NCBI RefSeq assembly: GCF_000612545.2
Contig: NZ_CP097800.1
Location: forward strand, 3,697,001-3,761,000
Source of the DNA: Streptomyces sp. PCS3-D2
GTDB lineage: Bacteria > Actinomycetota > Actinomycetes > Streptomycetales > Streptomycetaceae
Direction of reading: 5' to 3'
Length of the DNA: 64,000 bases
Shown: piece after piece, positions 41,869-50,974 of the stretch
Position numbering within the stretch: position 1 is the stretch's first letter
Layout of the letters: the number at the start of each line of letters is the position of its first letter
The notes under the pieces: model-generated
The model's input: only the letters and a program-made list of their open reading frames with translations
What the model was told of the DNA's origin: nothing
Database searches by the model: none
Position numbers and translations under genes: made by a program

Positions 41869-42372
41869 ATGAAATACCTCGTTCGGGACAAAATGCTTGC
41901 CATTGGGGACGACTACTGGATCGAGGACGAGGACGGGCGGCACGCCTTCCTCGTCGACGGGAAGGCACTGCGGTTCCGGGACACGCTGGAGCTGAAGGAC
42001 CCGGACGGTCGGATCCTGATCACGCTGCGGGAAAGGCTCTTCGGGTTCCGCGACGCGATGACCCTGGAGCGGGACGAGCAGCGGCTCGCGGTGATCCGCA
42101 GGAAGCGCTTCTCGCTGCTGCGCAACCACTTCCGGGTGACGCTGGTCGAGGGCACGGAGCTCGATGTGAGCGGGCGGATCCTGGACCGGGAGTTCAAGGT
42201 CGAGTACGAGGGCGAGCTGCTCGCGCTGGTCTCCCGGCAGTGGTACCGGGTGCGGGAGACGTACGCGGTGGACGTGGTCCGGGAGGACGCGGACGCGGCG
42301 CTGCTGGTCGCGGTCGCGGTGTGCGTGATCCGGATGGCGGAGAAGGAGCGGGAGGACTCCCCGCAGGACTGA
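41869..42372 (+). CDS. LURP-one-related family protein
   Basis: 167 aa. The Tubby-like/LURP-one fold is recognisable by MKYLVRDKMLAIGDDYWIEDEDGRHAF, ALRFRDTLELKDPDGRIL and the final helix ALLVAVAVCVIRMAEKE. Bacterial members (YxjI type) are small phospholipid-scramblase-like beta-barrel proteins of unknown role. It ends in an acidic tail. Divergent from the ATP-grasp gene. Confidence 0.88.
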   Translation: MKYLVRDKMLAIGDDYWIEDEDGRHAFLVDGKALRFRDTLELKDPDGRILITLRERLFGFRDAMTLERDEQRLAVIRRKRFSLLRNHFRVTLVEGTELDVSGRILDREFKVEYEGELLALVSRQWYRVRETYAVDVVREDADAALLVAVAVCVIRMAEKEREDSPQD

Positions 42373-42487
42373 GCGGACGTGAGTACGCGACCCATCGGAG
42401 ACTGAGCATCCGCGCTCATGCCGGGGCGGCAGCCGGCGGCGAGGATCGTGGGCGTCCCCCCTCGGCAACCACGGAAGGAACCCCACG

Positions 42488-42861
42488 GTGCGCCCTGACG
42501 CCTACGCGGCCCTCTACGGGCGGTGGCAGCCCGCGCAGCAGGTCCACGTCCCCGTCGGCAGGGATCGGCCCGGCGTCGTCGCGCTCGCGGCCCTGGTGTG
42601 GGCGGTCACCGTCCTGTCGGTCGCCTGGGTGGGCGGCCTGCTGTCGGTCGCGCTGGTCTGGGGGCGGCGGCGGGGCAGCCGATCGGCGAGCTGCTCCTGT
42701 GGTTCCTTCCCCTCCCGGCGGGCGCCCTCGGGCTCACCGCGCTGGCCCGCGCGCCCGGTGTCCGCAGGCTGACCGGGTCCGCGCGGGTGCTCCTGCTCGG
42801 TGCGCTGGCCTGCCCCGTCCCCACCGTCCTCGCGGTGTGGCTGTGGTTCCTCACCGGCTGA
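42488..42861 (+). pseudogene. Membrane protein gene interrupted by a frameshift in a G-run
   Basis: The first frame starts with GTG at 42488 and reads MRPDAYAALYGRW..VVALAALVWAVTVLSVAWVGGLLSVALVWG; it then loses hydrophobicity after GGGGG (42660-42664). In the plus-one frame the protein continues naturally as GELLLWFLPLPAGALGLTALA.. to ..TVLAVWLWFLTG and stops at 42861. One extra G in the run would restore a 124-aa four-helix membrane protein. Cause: sequencing error, recent mutation or phase variation. Confidence 0.75.
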
Positions 42862-42877
42862 CCCGCCGGGGCGACCG

Positions 42878-43657
42878 TCAGCGGCCCAGGCGGCGGTCCT
42901 TGAGCGCAGGGAACTGCGCGCGGGTGTCGGCGACCCTGGCCGGGTCCAGGTCCACCGTGAGGACCTCCTCGCCGGGGCCGGCCTCCGCCAGGACCTCGCC
43001 CCACGGGTCCACGACCAGGCTGTGTCCGGCCTGCTCGACACCCGCGTGGGTGCCGGCCAGCCCGCAGGCCAGGACGTAGGACTGGTCCTCGACGGCGCGC
43101 GCCCGGTTCAGCAGCGTCCAGTGCGAGCGCCGGCGGGCGGGCCAGCCGGCGGCGACGACCATCGTGGTGGCCCCGGCGTCAACCAGGCCGCGGAACAGTT
43201 CCGGGAAGCGCAGGTCGTAGCAGGTGGCGATGCCGAGGGTCTGTTCCGGCAGCTCCACCGTGGTCAGGGAGTCCCCGGCGGACATGAGGACCGCCTCGCC
43301 CTGGTCGAAGCCGAATCGGTGGATCTTGCGGTAGGTGGCGGCCAGCTCGCCGGCCGGGGAGAGGACCAGGGCGGTGTTGTAGAGGGAGCCGTCGCCCGCG
43401 CGCTCCACGAGCGAGCCCGCGTGCAGCCAGACCCCGGCATCGTGCGCGGCCTTGGACAGGGCCTCGAAGGTCGGCCCGTCCAGTGGTTCGGCCTCGGTCT
43501 CGAACTGCTCGTACGCGAAGGCGCCGACCGTCCACAGCTCGGGCAGCACGACGAGGTCCGACTCCTCCTGCTCCCGTACGAGATCGGCCACGCGGGCGCG
43601 TCGGGAAGACACCGACTCGCCCTCGTTCACTGCGATTTGGATCAGCGAGGCGCGCAC
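42878..43657 (-). CDS. Carbon-nitrogen hydrolase (nitrilase family)
   Basis: 259 aa. Catalytic triad regions are all present: Glu in DLVVLPELW, Lys in ATYRKIHRFG and Cys in IATCYDLRFPELFR. Ends of the family pattern: SYVLACGLAGTHAG..GHSLVVDPWGEVLAEAG. It hydrolyses amides, possibly omega-amidase-like or deaminated glutathione amidase-like; the substrate cannot be read from the sequence. GTG start. Divergent from the mycothiol-dependent gene. Confidence 0.92.
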   Translation of the reverse strand: MRASLIQIAVNEGESVSSRRARVADLVREQEESDLVVLPELWTVGAFAYEQFETEAEPLDGPTFEALSKAAHDAGVWLHAGSLVERAGDGSLYNTALVLSPAGELAATYRKIHRFGFDQGEAVLMSAGDSLTTVELPEQTLGIATCYDLRFPELFRGLVDAGATTMVVAAGWPARRRSHWTLLNRARAVEDQSYVLACGLAGTHAGVEQAGHSLVVDPWGEVLAEAGPGEEVLTVDLDPARVADTRAQFPALKDRRLGR

Positions 43658-43819
43658 ATTACCACCGTCCTGGTGTTCAAGCCGTCAACTCGGCCTATGA
43701 ATCGTCACACGAAAGCACTGCCGGGGTGCTCACGGGCAGCGTAGTTTTGGAAACTGAGTCCACCGCTTCCGAAACGCGCCACTGAACGACGCCACTGAAC
43801 AGCACCGCGAGGGGTCCCG

Positions 43820-44650
43820 TTGACCGTCCATCCGCATCCCAGTCTTCAGCCCTATACCGACGCGTGGACGCACTCGATCGAGGCGATATCCGAGCTGGTC
43901 CTCCCCCTGGCGGAGGGCGAGTGGAACCGGGCGACCCCGTGCCCCGGATGGTCGGTCCGTGACGTCGTCTCCCACATCATCGGCATCGAGTGCGAGCAGC
44001 TCGGGGACCCCCGGCCGATCCACACCGTGGCGCGGGACCTGCGGCACGTGGTGGACGAGTTCAGCCGGTACATGGAGGTCCAGGTCGACGTACGGCGCCA
44101 CCACACCGCGCCGGAGATGACCTCGGAGCTGGAGTACACGGTCATCCGCCGCGCGCGGCAACTGCGCAACGAGAAGCGGGATCCCGGCACGATGGTGCGG
44201 GGGCCGTTGGGCGACCAGGTGACGCTGGAGCAGGCGCTGCGGCTGCGGGCCTTCGACGTGTGGATCCACGAGCAGGACCTGCGCTGGGCGCTGGGTGCGC
44301 CGGGGAACTGGGACTCGCCGGGCGCGTACGTGGCGCAGGACCTCCTGCTGGCCGGGCTGCCGAAGGTGGTGGCGAAGCGTGCGGGTGCCCCGGCGGGCTC
44401 GGCCGTGGTGATCGACGTGCACGGTCAGCTGGAGTTCATGCGGACCGTTCGGGTGGACGCGGACGGCCGCGGCACGATGGACAAGTCCCCCTCGCTCGGT
44501 CCGGCGGTGACGCTGGCCCTGGACTGGGAGACCTACGTCCGGCTCGCGGCGGGCCGGGTGCGGGCGCACGCGGTCGCCGACCGGGTGAAGGTGGAGGGCG
44601 ACGCTCAGTTGGCGGAGGCCATCCTGACCCAGTTCGCCGTGACCCCGTGA
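43820..44650 (+). CDS. Maleylpyruvate isomerase family mycothiol-dependent enzyme
   Basis: 276 aa from a TTG start with GAGGGG just upstream. DinB-like metal-binding N-terminal domain: WNRATPCPGWSVRDVVSHIIGIECEQLGD, and the two later ligands in RLRAFDVWIHEQDLRWALG. The C-terminal MDMPI-type domain follows (VVIDVHGQLEFMRTVRVD). The family uses mycothiol as thiol cofactor; the substrate is unknown. A 13-bp direct repeat (CGCCACTGAAC) sits in its leader at about 43778-43801. Confidence 0.88.
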   Translation: MTVHPHPSLQPYTDAWTHSIEAISELVLPLAEGEWNRATPCPGWSVRDVVSHIIGIECEQLGDPRPIHTVARDLRHVVDEFSRYMEVQVDVRRHHTAPEMTSELEYTVIRRARQLRNEKRDPGTMVRGPLGDQVTLEQALRLRAFDVWIHEQDLRWALGAPGNWDSPGAYVAQDLLLAGLPKVVAKRAGAPAGSAVVIDVHGQLEFMRTVRVDADGRGTMDKSPSLGPAVTLALDWETYVRLAAGRVRAHAVADRVKVEGDAQLAEAILTQFAVTP

Positions 44651-44690
44651 GCCGGGCCCCACTGCCCCTGCAAACCCCTGCCCCCCTGAT

Positions 44691-44744
44691 CCCCTGACTC
44701 CCCGACCCCCTGACTCCCCGACCCCCGGACTCCCCGACCCCCGG
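44691..44744. repeat. Tandem 16-bp C-rich repeat (3.4 copies)
   Basis: Units CCCCTGACTCCCCGAC at 44691-44706 and 44707-44722, a variant with CGG at 44723-44738, then six more bases. It lies between the convergent isomerase-family and MFS genes, so it is likely to vary in length between strains. Confidence 0.92.
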
Positions 44745-44751
44745 AAGCGGC

Positions 44752-46173
44752 CTACGACGTCTCGCGCGCCGTCGTCCCCGGCAGCGGACACACGGCGGAC
44801 CACGGCCGCGGGTCCGCCTCCGGCCCGCTCGCCTGCGCGGGAACGGCGACGCGGCCGCGGGCCGCTTCCCGGAAGAGCGCGCGCCTGCGCAGGCTCAGGA
44901 TCCGGGTGACGCCGATCGCTTCGAGCACGAAGACCGTGGAGAAGGCGATGCGGTAGTCGTCACCGGTGGCGTCCAGCAGGACGCCCACCGTCAGCAGGGT
45001 CGTCATCGAGGCGATGAAGCCGCCCATGTTGGTGATCCCGGAGGCGGTGCCCTGGCGTTCGGCCGGGTTGGCCGGGCGGGCGAAGTCGAAGCCGATCATC
45101 GATGCCGGGCCACAGCCGCCCAGCACCACGCACAGGGTGATCAGCAGCCACATCGGCGCGTGCCCGCCCGGATACGCGAGGACCGCCCCCCACATGAGGG
45201 CCGTCAGGCCCACCGTCCCCAGGGCGAGCGGTATCCGCGCGGCCTGGCGGCGGCCGATGATCTGGCCGTAGACCAGCCCGAGCGCCATGTTCGAGGCGAC
45301 GACCAGGGTCAGCAGCCCGCCCGCCGTGCTCCGCGTCAGCCCCTGCGCCTCGATGAGGAAGGGCATGCCCCACAGCAGCAGGAAGACCATCGCCGGGAAC
45401 TGCGTGGTGAAGTGCACCCACAGCCCGAGCCGGGTGCCCGGTTCGCTCCAGGAGGCCTTGATCTGGCGGCGCACGAAGCCCGCGCCGCCGCTGCGGGCCG
45501 CCGCCGGTGGCGGCTCGTGCCCCTCGGGGTGGTCGCGCAGGAACAGCACCAGCGGCAGCAGGACCACCAGCCCGGCCGCCGCGCTGCCGGCGAAGGCCGC
45601 GGTCCAGCCGACCCCGTGCAGCACGGGGGCGAGCACGAGGGTGGAGACGAGGTTGCCCGCCATGCCGACCAGACCCGCGAGCTGCGCCATCAACGGCGCG
45701 CGCCGGGCCGGGAACCAGCGGGTGCCGAGCCGCAGCACGGAGATGAAGGTCATCGCGTCGCCGCAGCCGAGCAGCGCCCGGGCGGCGAGGGCCGTCTCGT
45801 ACGAGGGGGAGAGCGCGAAGCCGAGCTGCCCCGCGGTGAAGAGCACCGCGCCCAGCGTCAGCACCTTCTTGGTGCCGAGCCGGTCCACCATCAGGCCGAC
45901 GGGGACCTGCATGCCCGCGTAGACGAGGAGTTGGAGCAGGGAGAAGGTGGCGAGGGCCGAGGCGTTGACGTGGAAGCGGTCCGCCGCCTCCAGACCGGCC
46001 ACGCCCAGGCTGGTGCGGAAGATCACGGCCACGAAGTAGACGGCGACGCCGATGCCCCAGACGGCGACGGCCCTCCCGCCGCCCGGCGGGTCCCCGGGCC
46101 CGGCGCTCCGGGCCCCCGCCGCCCCGGTGGCCCCCGCCGCCCCCGGCGTCGTGCTCGACGGGCCGGCGCTCAC
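44752..46173 (-). CDS. MFS transporter
   Basis: 473 aa, 12 transmembrane helices. The MFS loop motif is present as GLMVDRLGTKKVLTLGAVLFTAGQLG, with ISVLRLGTRWFPARRAPLMAQLAGLVGMAGN in the first half. The GTG at 46173 overlaps the GntR stop as GTGA; readings that continue further upstream are shadows of the regulator. Substrate unknown. It is probably controlled by the GntR regulator with which it is co-transcribed. Confidence 0.9.
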   Translation of the reverse strand: MSAGPSSTTPGAAGATGAAGARSAGPGDPPGGGRAVAVWGIGVAVYFVAVIFRTSLGVAGLEAADRFHVNASALATFSLLQLLVYAGMQVPVGLMVDRLGTKKVLTLGAVLFTAGQLGFALSPSYETALAARALLGCGDAMTFISVLRLGTRWFPARRAPLMAQLAGLVGMAGNLVSTLVLAPVLHGVGWTAAFAGSAAAGLVVLLPLVLFLRDHPEGHEPPPAAARSGGAGFVRRQIKASWSEPGTRLGLWVHFTTQFPAMVFLLLWGMPFLIEAQGLTRSTAGGLLTLVVASNMALGLVYGQIIGRRQAARIPLALGTVGLTALMWGAVLAYPGGHAPMWLLITLCVVLGGCGPASMIGFDFARPANPAERQGTASGITNMGGFIASMTTLLTVGVLLDATGDDYRIAFSTVFVLEAIGVTRILSLRRRALFREAARGRVAVPAQASGPEADPRPWSAVCPLPGTTARETS

Positions 46174-46820
46174 CGGCCCGGCCCCCGCACCAGTGACTCG
46201 ACGCGGCCGATGTGCCCGCGCACCGCGGCTGCGGCCGCGGCTGCGTCCCCGGCCCGCAGCGCGTCCAGGATCTCGGCGTGCTCGGCCAGCGTCCGCTCCA
46301 GCCGGTCGGGGTGGGCGTGCAGCAGAGCCACGCCCATCCTCAGCTGCCGGTCGCGGAGTTGGTCGTAGAGCCGGCTCAGGATCTGGTTGCCGGCATTGCG
46401 CACGATCTCGGCGTGGAAGCCCCGGTCGGCCGCCATCACCGCGGCGAGATCGCCTGCGGCGGCGTGCCGGCGCTGTTCGCCGAGCAGCGCCTCCAGCCGG
46501 TCCAGCAGGCCGGGGGGCGCGGGCACGGCCCTGCGCACGGTGAACTCCTCGACGAGCAGGCGGGTTTCGAGGACGTCGCTGATCTCCTGCGCGGAGACCG
46601 CCAGGACCAGCGCACCCTTCTTCGGGTACAGCTTCAGCAGCCCCTCGGTCTCCAGGCGCAGCAGCGCCTCGCGGACCGGGGTCCGGGACACCCCCACCGC
46701 CTCGGCGAGTTCGCCCTCGGTGAGGAGGGTGCCTCCTTCGTAGTGCCGGTCGAGCACACCGTGCTTGACGTGCCGGTAGACGCGTTCGGCGGCGGTCGCG
46801 GTGCTGGTGACGGCAGGCAT
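46170..46820 (-). CDS. GntR-family regulator (FCD/FadR subfamily)
   Basis: 216 aa. Winged helix-turn-helix at about 10-75 (GTLLTEGELAEAVGVSRTPVREALLRLETEGLL), then an all-helical FCD effector domain with metal-site type residues (DRGFHAEIVRNAGN and LAEHAEILDALRAGD..VRGHI). ATG at 46820; no ribosome binding site is visible and a TATGCT lies a few bases upstream, so the transcript may be leaderless. Its stop is coupled to the MFS gene. Typical ligands are carboxylic acids. Confidence 0.92.
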   Translation of the reverse strand: MPAVTSTATAAERVYRHVKHGVLDRHYEGGTLLTEGELAEAVGVSRTPVREALLRLETEGLLKLYPKKGALVLAVSAQEISDVLETRLLVEEFTVRRAVPAPPGLLDRLEALLGEQRRHAAAGDLAAVMAADRGFHAEIVRNAGNQILSRLYDQLRDRQLRMGVALLHAHPDRLERTLAEHAEILDALRAGDAAAAAAAVRGHIGRVESLVRGPGR

Positions 46821-47049
46821 GCGCACAGCATAGATACAACAGGGGTGCAGCCAGTGGACCGGTCCGGGATATGGACCTCCCGGCGAGGAGGACCGCTGCG
46901 AGGAGGACCGCTGCGGGACATCCGCCCCGGGCAGGAGGCCGCAGCGGCCCGTCTCCGACCCCGCCCGGTACCGCCTGCACCGAAGGATGTACGGCGTCTT
47001 CGTCCGGCCGCAGGACGTACCCGGTCCGCCGCGCCGGAAGCCTGGAGTC

Positions 47050-48240
47050 ATGGCCGACACCCTCGCCCCGGTGGTCCGCACGACCACCCGGCTCCCCCTG
47101 CTCGACATCCTGCGCGGCGCCGCCATCCTCGGCACGCTGATGACCAACGTCTGGATCTTCGCCTCCCCCGGCTCGGAGTGGAGCGTGCTCCAGGGCGGCA
47201 TGAAGGCGCCCGACGCCCTCGCCGACCCCTCCGCCGCCACCCTCGCCGAGGCCGTCTTCCGCTTCCTCGCGGACGGCAAGTTCCTGGCTCTGCTCACGGT
47301 CCTGTTCGGGGTCGGCCTGGCCATCCAGTTCGATGCCGCCGCCCGGCGCGGCGAGCGGTGGCCCGGCCGCTACCCGAAGCGCGCCGCCTTCCTCTTCGTC
47401 GAGGGAACCGTCCACTTCGTCCTCGTCTTCGCCTGGGACGTGCTGATGGGGTACGCCGTGACCGCCCTGCTCGTCGCCTGGCTGCTGGCTCGCTCGGAGA
47501 AGGTCCGGCGGGCGGCCCTGTGGACGGCGGCCGGGATGCACCTGGCGCTCGTCGGCCTGCTGACCCTCGACGCGTTGAGCCGGCCGGACGGCGCGCCGAA
47601 GGCCCCGGACCCGGCGGCCGTCGATCTGTACGCCCACGGGAGCTGGCCGGCGCAGGCCGCCTTCCGCCTGGAGCACGTCGCCGCCCTGCGCATCGAGCCC
47701 GTCATCTCCTTCGGGCTGCTGGTCTTCCTCTTCCTCCTCGGTGTACGGCTCCACCGCGCGGGCGCCTTCACCGCCACCGCCGAGGGCCGCCGCATCAGGA
47801 TCCGGCTGGCCGGCTGGGGCCTGGGCCTCGGACTGCCGCTGAACTGCGCGACCACCCTCGGCGGCGGCGACTTCTACCTCCTGGGCCGCTACGGAGCGGC
47901 GCCGCTGCTCGCCCTCGGCTACATCGGCCTGATCGGCATCGCCCTGGACCGGCTGTGGGTCCCCGCACCCGTGACCCGCGCCCTCGGCCGCATCGGCCGC
48001 ACCGCCCTGTCCTGCTACGTCGCCCAGAACCTCCTCTGCGTGCTGCTCTGCTACGGCTTCGGGCTGGGCCTGGCCGCCCGGCTCGGCGGCAGCGGCCCCT
48101 GGTGGGTGATGGGCCTGTGGGCGGGCGTGAGCCTGACGCTGGCCGCCGGGTCGTGGCTGTGGCTGCGCCGCTTCGACCGCGGCCCCCTGGAGGGCTTGCA
48201 GCACGCGGTACTCAGCCCGCGCCGCCGCTCCCCGGCGTGA
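47050..48240 (+). CDS. DUF418 domain membrane protein
   Basis: 396 aa. About ten helices. The N-terminal RLPLLDILRGAAILGTLMTNVWIFA and the C-terminal DUF418 block (GRIGRTALSCYVAQNLLCVLLCYGFGLG) are the typical signatures. ATG at 47050 with GGAG upstream. Function of the family is unknown, possibly transport. Its last 29 bases overlap the end of the convergent inhibitor gene. Confidence 0.92.
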   Translation: MADTLAPVVRTTTRLPLLDILRGAAILGTLMTNVWIFASPGSEWSVLQGGMKAPDALADPSAATLAEAVFRFLADGKFLALLTVLFGVGLAIQFDAAARRGERWPGRYPKRAAFLFVEGTVHFVLVFAWDVLMGYAVTALLVAWLLARSEKVRRAALWTAAGMHLALVGLLTLDALSRPDGAPKAPDPAAVDLYAHGSWPAQAAFRLEHVAALRIEPVISFGLLVFLFLLGVRLHRAGAFTATAEGRRIRIRLAGWGLGLGLPLNCATTLGGGDFYLLGRYGAAPLLALGYIGLIGIALDRLWVPAPVTRALGRIGRTALSCYVAQNLLCVLLCYGFGLGLAARLGGSGPWWVMGLWAGVSLTLAAGSWLWLRRFDRGPLEGLQHAVLSPRRRSPA

Positions 48241-48535
48241 CCTCGACCTCCAGCAGGAATTCGTCGTACGGCGCCTCGTCCGGGTAGGGCGGCCTGACCT
48301 GGGCGAAGCGGATCCCCGCCCGGCCGCCGCCCGGGGGCAGGGCCCTGACGACGTAGCTCAGCTCCACCGCCGCCCCGGGCGTCGCGGCGCCCGCGACGGT
48401 CGGCCCCGGCGCCACCGACACCGCGTCCGTGTCGCCCGTGACCTGCCAGGTCCACACGTATCCGCGCGCCCCTCGCCCGGTGAGCCGCAGCTCGTAGCGC
48501 TCACCGGGGCCCAGCACGACCCTGCGTACCTCCAC
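48212..48535 (-). CDS. Chagasin-like (I42) protease inhibitor
   Basis: 107 aa, single immunoglobulin-like domain. The three chagasin loops can be aligned: TGRGARGYVWTW (NPTTGY.W loop), ALPPGGGRAGI (G.GG loop) and QVRPPYPDE (RPW loop). Inhibitors of this family bind papain-type proteases. It starts 16 bases after the stop of exactly such a protease gene on the same strand, so it is likely its cognate inhibitor. It has no signal peptide, and neither has the protease. GTG start with GAGAGGA upstream. Confidence 0.72.
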   Translation of the reverse strand: MEVRRVVLGPGERYELRLTGRGARGYVWTWQVTGDTDAVSVAPGPTVAGAATPGAAVELSYVVRALPPGGGRAGIRFAQVRPPYPDEAPYDEFLLEVEVTPGSGGAG

Positions 48536-48550
48536 GCCCGCCCGGTCCTC

Positions 48551-50452
48551 TCAGACGGGGCCGATCACCGGCCCTTCGTGCCAGCCCGCGCCGTCGCGCC
48601 AGTAGTGCTGCAAGCGGCGGTCGGTGCGCAGGACGACGACTTCCAGGTTGAACCCGAAGCTGCCCTGGAGCATCCCGGTGACCGCGGTGACGTCGTGGCC
48701 GAAGACCGCGCTGCGCCGCCAGGGGGAACCGCCCGCGTTGCCGCGCCACCAGTGCTCCACCTGCCCGCCGGCCACGGCCACGCACAGTTCGTAGTTCCCG
48801 GCGGTGTCCTCGTCCGCGGCTCCGTACTGCCCCTCGATCAGGCAGGGCGCGGAGGTGGCCGGCGCACCGCTGCCGAAGACCTCCCCGGCCCGCCAGACGA
48901 AGCCGTTGGGGTCGTCGCGCCACCACAGCTGCATGCGGCCGTCGGTACGGGCGGCGACCAGGTCGAGGTGACGGGAGCGGGTCTGGACGAGGGCCGGGCC
49001 GTAGTGGGCGATGCCGGAGGCGAAGCGGCCGCCGTCGTTCCAGGTCCAGGGGGCGCCGTTGATCCGCCACCAGTGGTTGAGCCGGCCGTCGGCGGTGCGG
49101 ACGACCACCTCGAAGTTGCCGGGCTTGCCGTAGTCGCTCTGGATGAACGCCGGGGTCGAGCCGACGGCCGCGTCCCCCGGCCCGAAGACGCCGCCGTCGC
49201 GCCACACCCCGGCCGACTGCTCGTAGTACCAGTGGCGCAGCCTGCCGCCCGTGGTCACGTGCAGGGATTCCATGTTCCGGTTGTAGGTGGTCCCGGTGAA
49301 CGCCGGCTGGCCCGAGGCGTCGCCCGCGAACGTGCCCGCGCGGGCCCAGGCGAAGGGCGCGTCGCCCTCGCGCCACCAGTGCTGGAGGCGGGCGCCCGTG
49401 GTCGTCGCGAGGAGCTCGAAGTTGCGGTGGGCGCGGCCGTTGCCGCTCTCGTAGACGTTGCCGGTGTGCAGGCGGCGCTTGGTCCACGGATCGGGGTTGG
49501 TGCCGCGCAGTCCGCACTTGGCCCAGTGGTCGACGTTCACCTCGCCGTAGGCGATCCGGCCGTAGCCGCCGACGTGGTAGCCGGTGCCCCAGGAGTTCTT
49601 GAACAGCCAGCAGCCCGCCGCGTCGTCGTAGCCGACGACCAGGACGCAGTGGCCGCCCGCGAGGCGGTCGCTCGTGCGGTGGTAGACCCCGGCGCCGAGG
49701 CCGAAGAAGTCGTCGTACACGTCGAAACAGGCGGTCAGCGGGCCGACCGTGTCCAGCCACACCTTCTGCTGCTCCACGTCGCCGAGCCGGACGTAGTCGG
49801 AGATCCGGACGGTCCGGCCGGACCGGTCCCAGCTGGGCCTGTACTCGGCGCGCCAGGCGTCCCGGCGGGCGGCCGGCAGCCCGGCGGGCGGGGTGCTGTA
49901 CGGCCAGCAGTCCGGGTCGGCGAGCCCGCCGTTGGCCTTGATCCAGTCGAGGGCGGTCTCCGGATTGCTGCCCTGGCCGCAGGTGAAGCGCAGGCCGTCG
50001 TGGACGTCCCCCTCGGAGCGCTCCGCCCACACGTCGTGCTCGATGCGGGTCATGGACTCCACCAGGCCGGTGGCGCCGAAGGCCCAGCAGGAACCGCACG
50101 GGTTCTGGTCCTTGACCTTGGTGATCCAGGGCAGGCCCCAGCGGTTGCGCCAGTCCACGGCGGCCGGCCTCGCCCGGCGGGCCGGTTCCCCTGCCGGGGC
50201 CCCGGCCAGCAGTCCGTGGGCGGCCCGGCGCCGGGTCAGGTGCGGGTTGCCGCTGGGGTGTTCGATGATCCCCCGCAGGTCGATCGTGCCCACGTCCTCG
50301 GCGGGCGTCAGGTTCGCCCCCGGCTCCAGACCGAGTGCCGGCCGCGGCACCGGCTCCTCGTCGGCCAGGTCCTCCAGGACCGACCAGCGCGCCCCCTGCG
50401 CGATCAGCTGCGCTCGCAGCTCCCCCACCGTCTGAACGGACTCCTGCGGCAT
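48551..50452 (-). CDS. Papain-like C1 peptidase with lectin-like C-terminal repeats
   Basis: 633 aa. Residues 1-98 are a putative pro-region. The C1 catalytic domain spans about 99-320 with oxyanion Gln 116 and catalytic Cys 122 in DQNPCGSCWAFGA, His 268 in GGHCVLVVGYDD and Asn 286 in FKNSWGTGYH. Residues about 325-633 hold about six repeats with HWWR/HWYY motifs of a beta-propeller lectin-like type. Papain-like enzymes are rare in streptomycetes. No signal peptide or Tat motif is seen. ATG at 50452 with GGGGGG upstream. Confidence 0.9.
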   Translation of the reverse strand: MPQESVQTVGELRAQLIAQGARWSVLEDLADEEPVPRPALGLEPGANLTPAEDVGTIDLRGIIEHPSGNPHLTRRRAAHGLLAGAPAGEPARRARPAAVDWRNRWGLPWITKVKDQNPCGSCWAFGATGLVESMTRIEHDVWAERSEGDVHDGLRFTCGQGSNPETALDWIKANGGLADPDCWPYSTPPAGLPAARRDAWRAEYRPSWDRSGRTVRISDYVRLGDVEQQKVWLDTVGPLTACFDVYDDFFGLGAGVYHRTSDRLAGGHCVLVVGYDDAAGCWLFKNSWGTGYHVGGYGRIAYGEVNVDHWAKCGLRGTNPDPWTKRRLHTGNVYESGNGRAHRNFELLATTTGARLQHWWREGDAPFAWARAGTFAGDASGQPAFTGTTYNRNMESLHVTTGGRLRHWYYEQSAGVWRDGGVFGPGDAAVGSTPAFIQSDYGKPGNFEVVVRTADGRLNHWWRINGAPWTWNDGGRFASGIAHYGPALVQTRSRHLDLVAARTDGRMQLWWRDDPNGFVWRAGEVFGSGAPATSAPCLIEGQYGAADEDTAGNYELCVAVAGGQVEHWWRGNAGGSPWRRSAVFGHDVTAVTGMLQGSFGFNLEVVVLRTDRRLQHYWRDGAGWHEGPVIGPV

Positions 50453-50586
50453 GGCGGCCCCCCGGCTGCACCCGTGCGGATCAGAGATCCGGGGAGCTTC
50501 CCTCCGCCGCCGGGGACCGTCAAGGGGGTCCGCACGGTCGCGCGGTGGCACGAGGGGGCGTTCCCACAGAGGTCGCCCCCTACCGG

Positions 50587-50859
50587 TCAGTCGTCGGCGA
50601 GGGCCGCTCTGATCCGGGCCAGCGACGGGTTCACCATCGGCGGGTGGTCCGCGACGACCACCGTCGGGACGGTCTCGTTGCCGTCGGCCACGCCGCGGAC
50701 GAAGGCCGCCGCGTCCGGGTCCCGCCAGATGTCGACCTTCCGGTAGGGGATCCGCGCCAGCCGGAGCTGGGTGAAGAGCTTGATGCAGAAGACGCATCCG
50801 GGCCGCCAGTACACGGTGACGGCACCACGGCCGGACCCCTTCGAAACGAACCTCTCCAT
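50587..50859 (-). CDS. Mycoredoxin/glutaredoxin-like protein
   Basis: 90 aa. Thioredoxin-fold redox protein with active-site C-x2-C in VYWRPGCVFCIKLFTQL and the NETVPTVVV cis-Pro block. This fits mycoredoxin, which reduces mycothiol mixed disulfides. AAAGGGG precedes the ATG at 50859. It stands alone in the 500 bases between the peptidase and DUF1266 genes. Confidence 0.88.
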   Translation of the reverse strand: MERFVSKGSGRGAVTVYWRPGCVFCIKLFTQLRLARIPYRKVDIWRDPDAAAFVRGVADGNETVPTVVVADHPPMVNPSLARIRAALADD

Positions 50860-50974
50860 GTCACAACCCCTTTGACCGACCCCCGCCCGACCCCCGCCCG
50901 ACCCGGACGACAGTACCCGCGGGAAGGCAGAACGGGCCGGCTCGCCCGCCGGGGGGTCCGTATAGGGTCCCCGT

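Noticed and set aside
46820-46860. GntR operator just upstream of the GntR start
   Set aside because: TTGTATCTATGC is suggestive, but no clear inverted repeat of the TNGTNNNACNA type could be seen.
46174-48204. Longer reading of the MFS gene through the GntR and DUF418 region
   Set aside because: It overlaps two better genes, and MFS homology starts only after the GTG at 46173.
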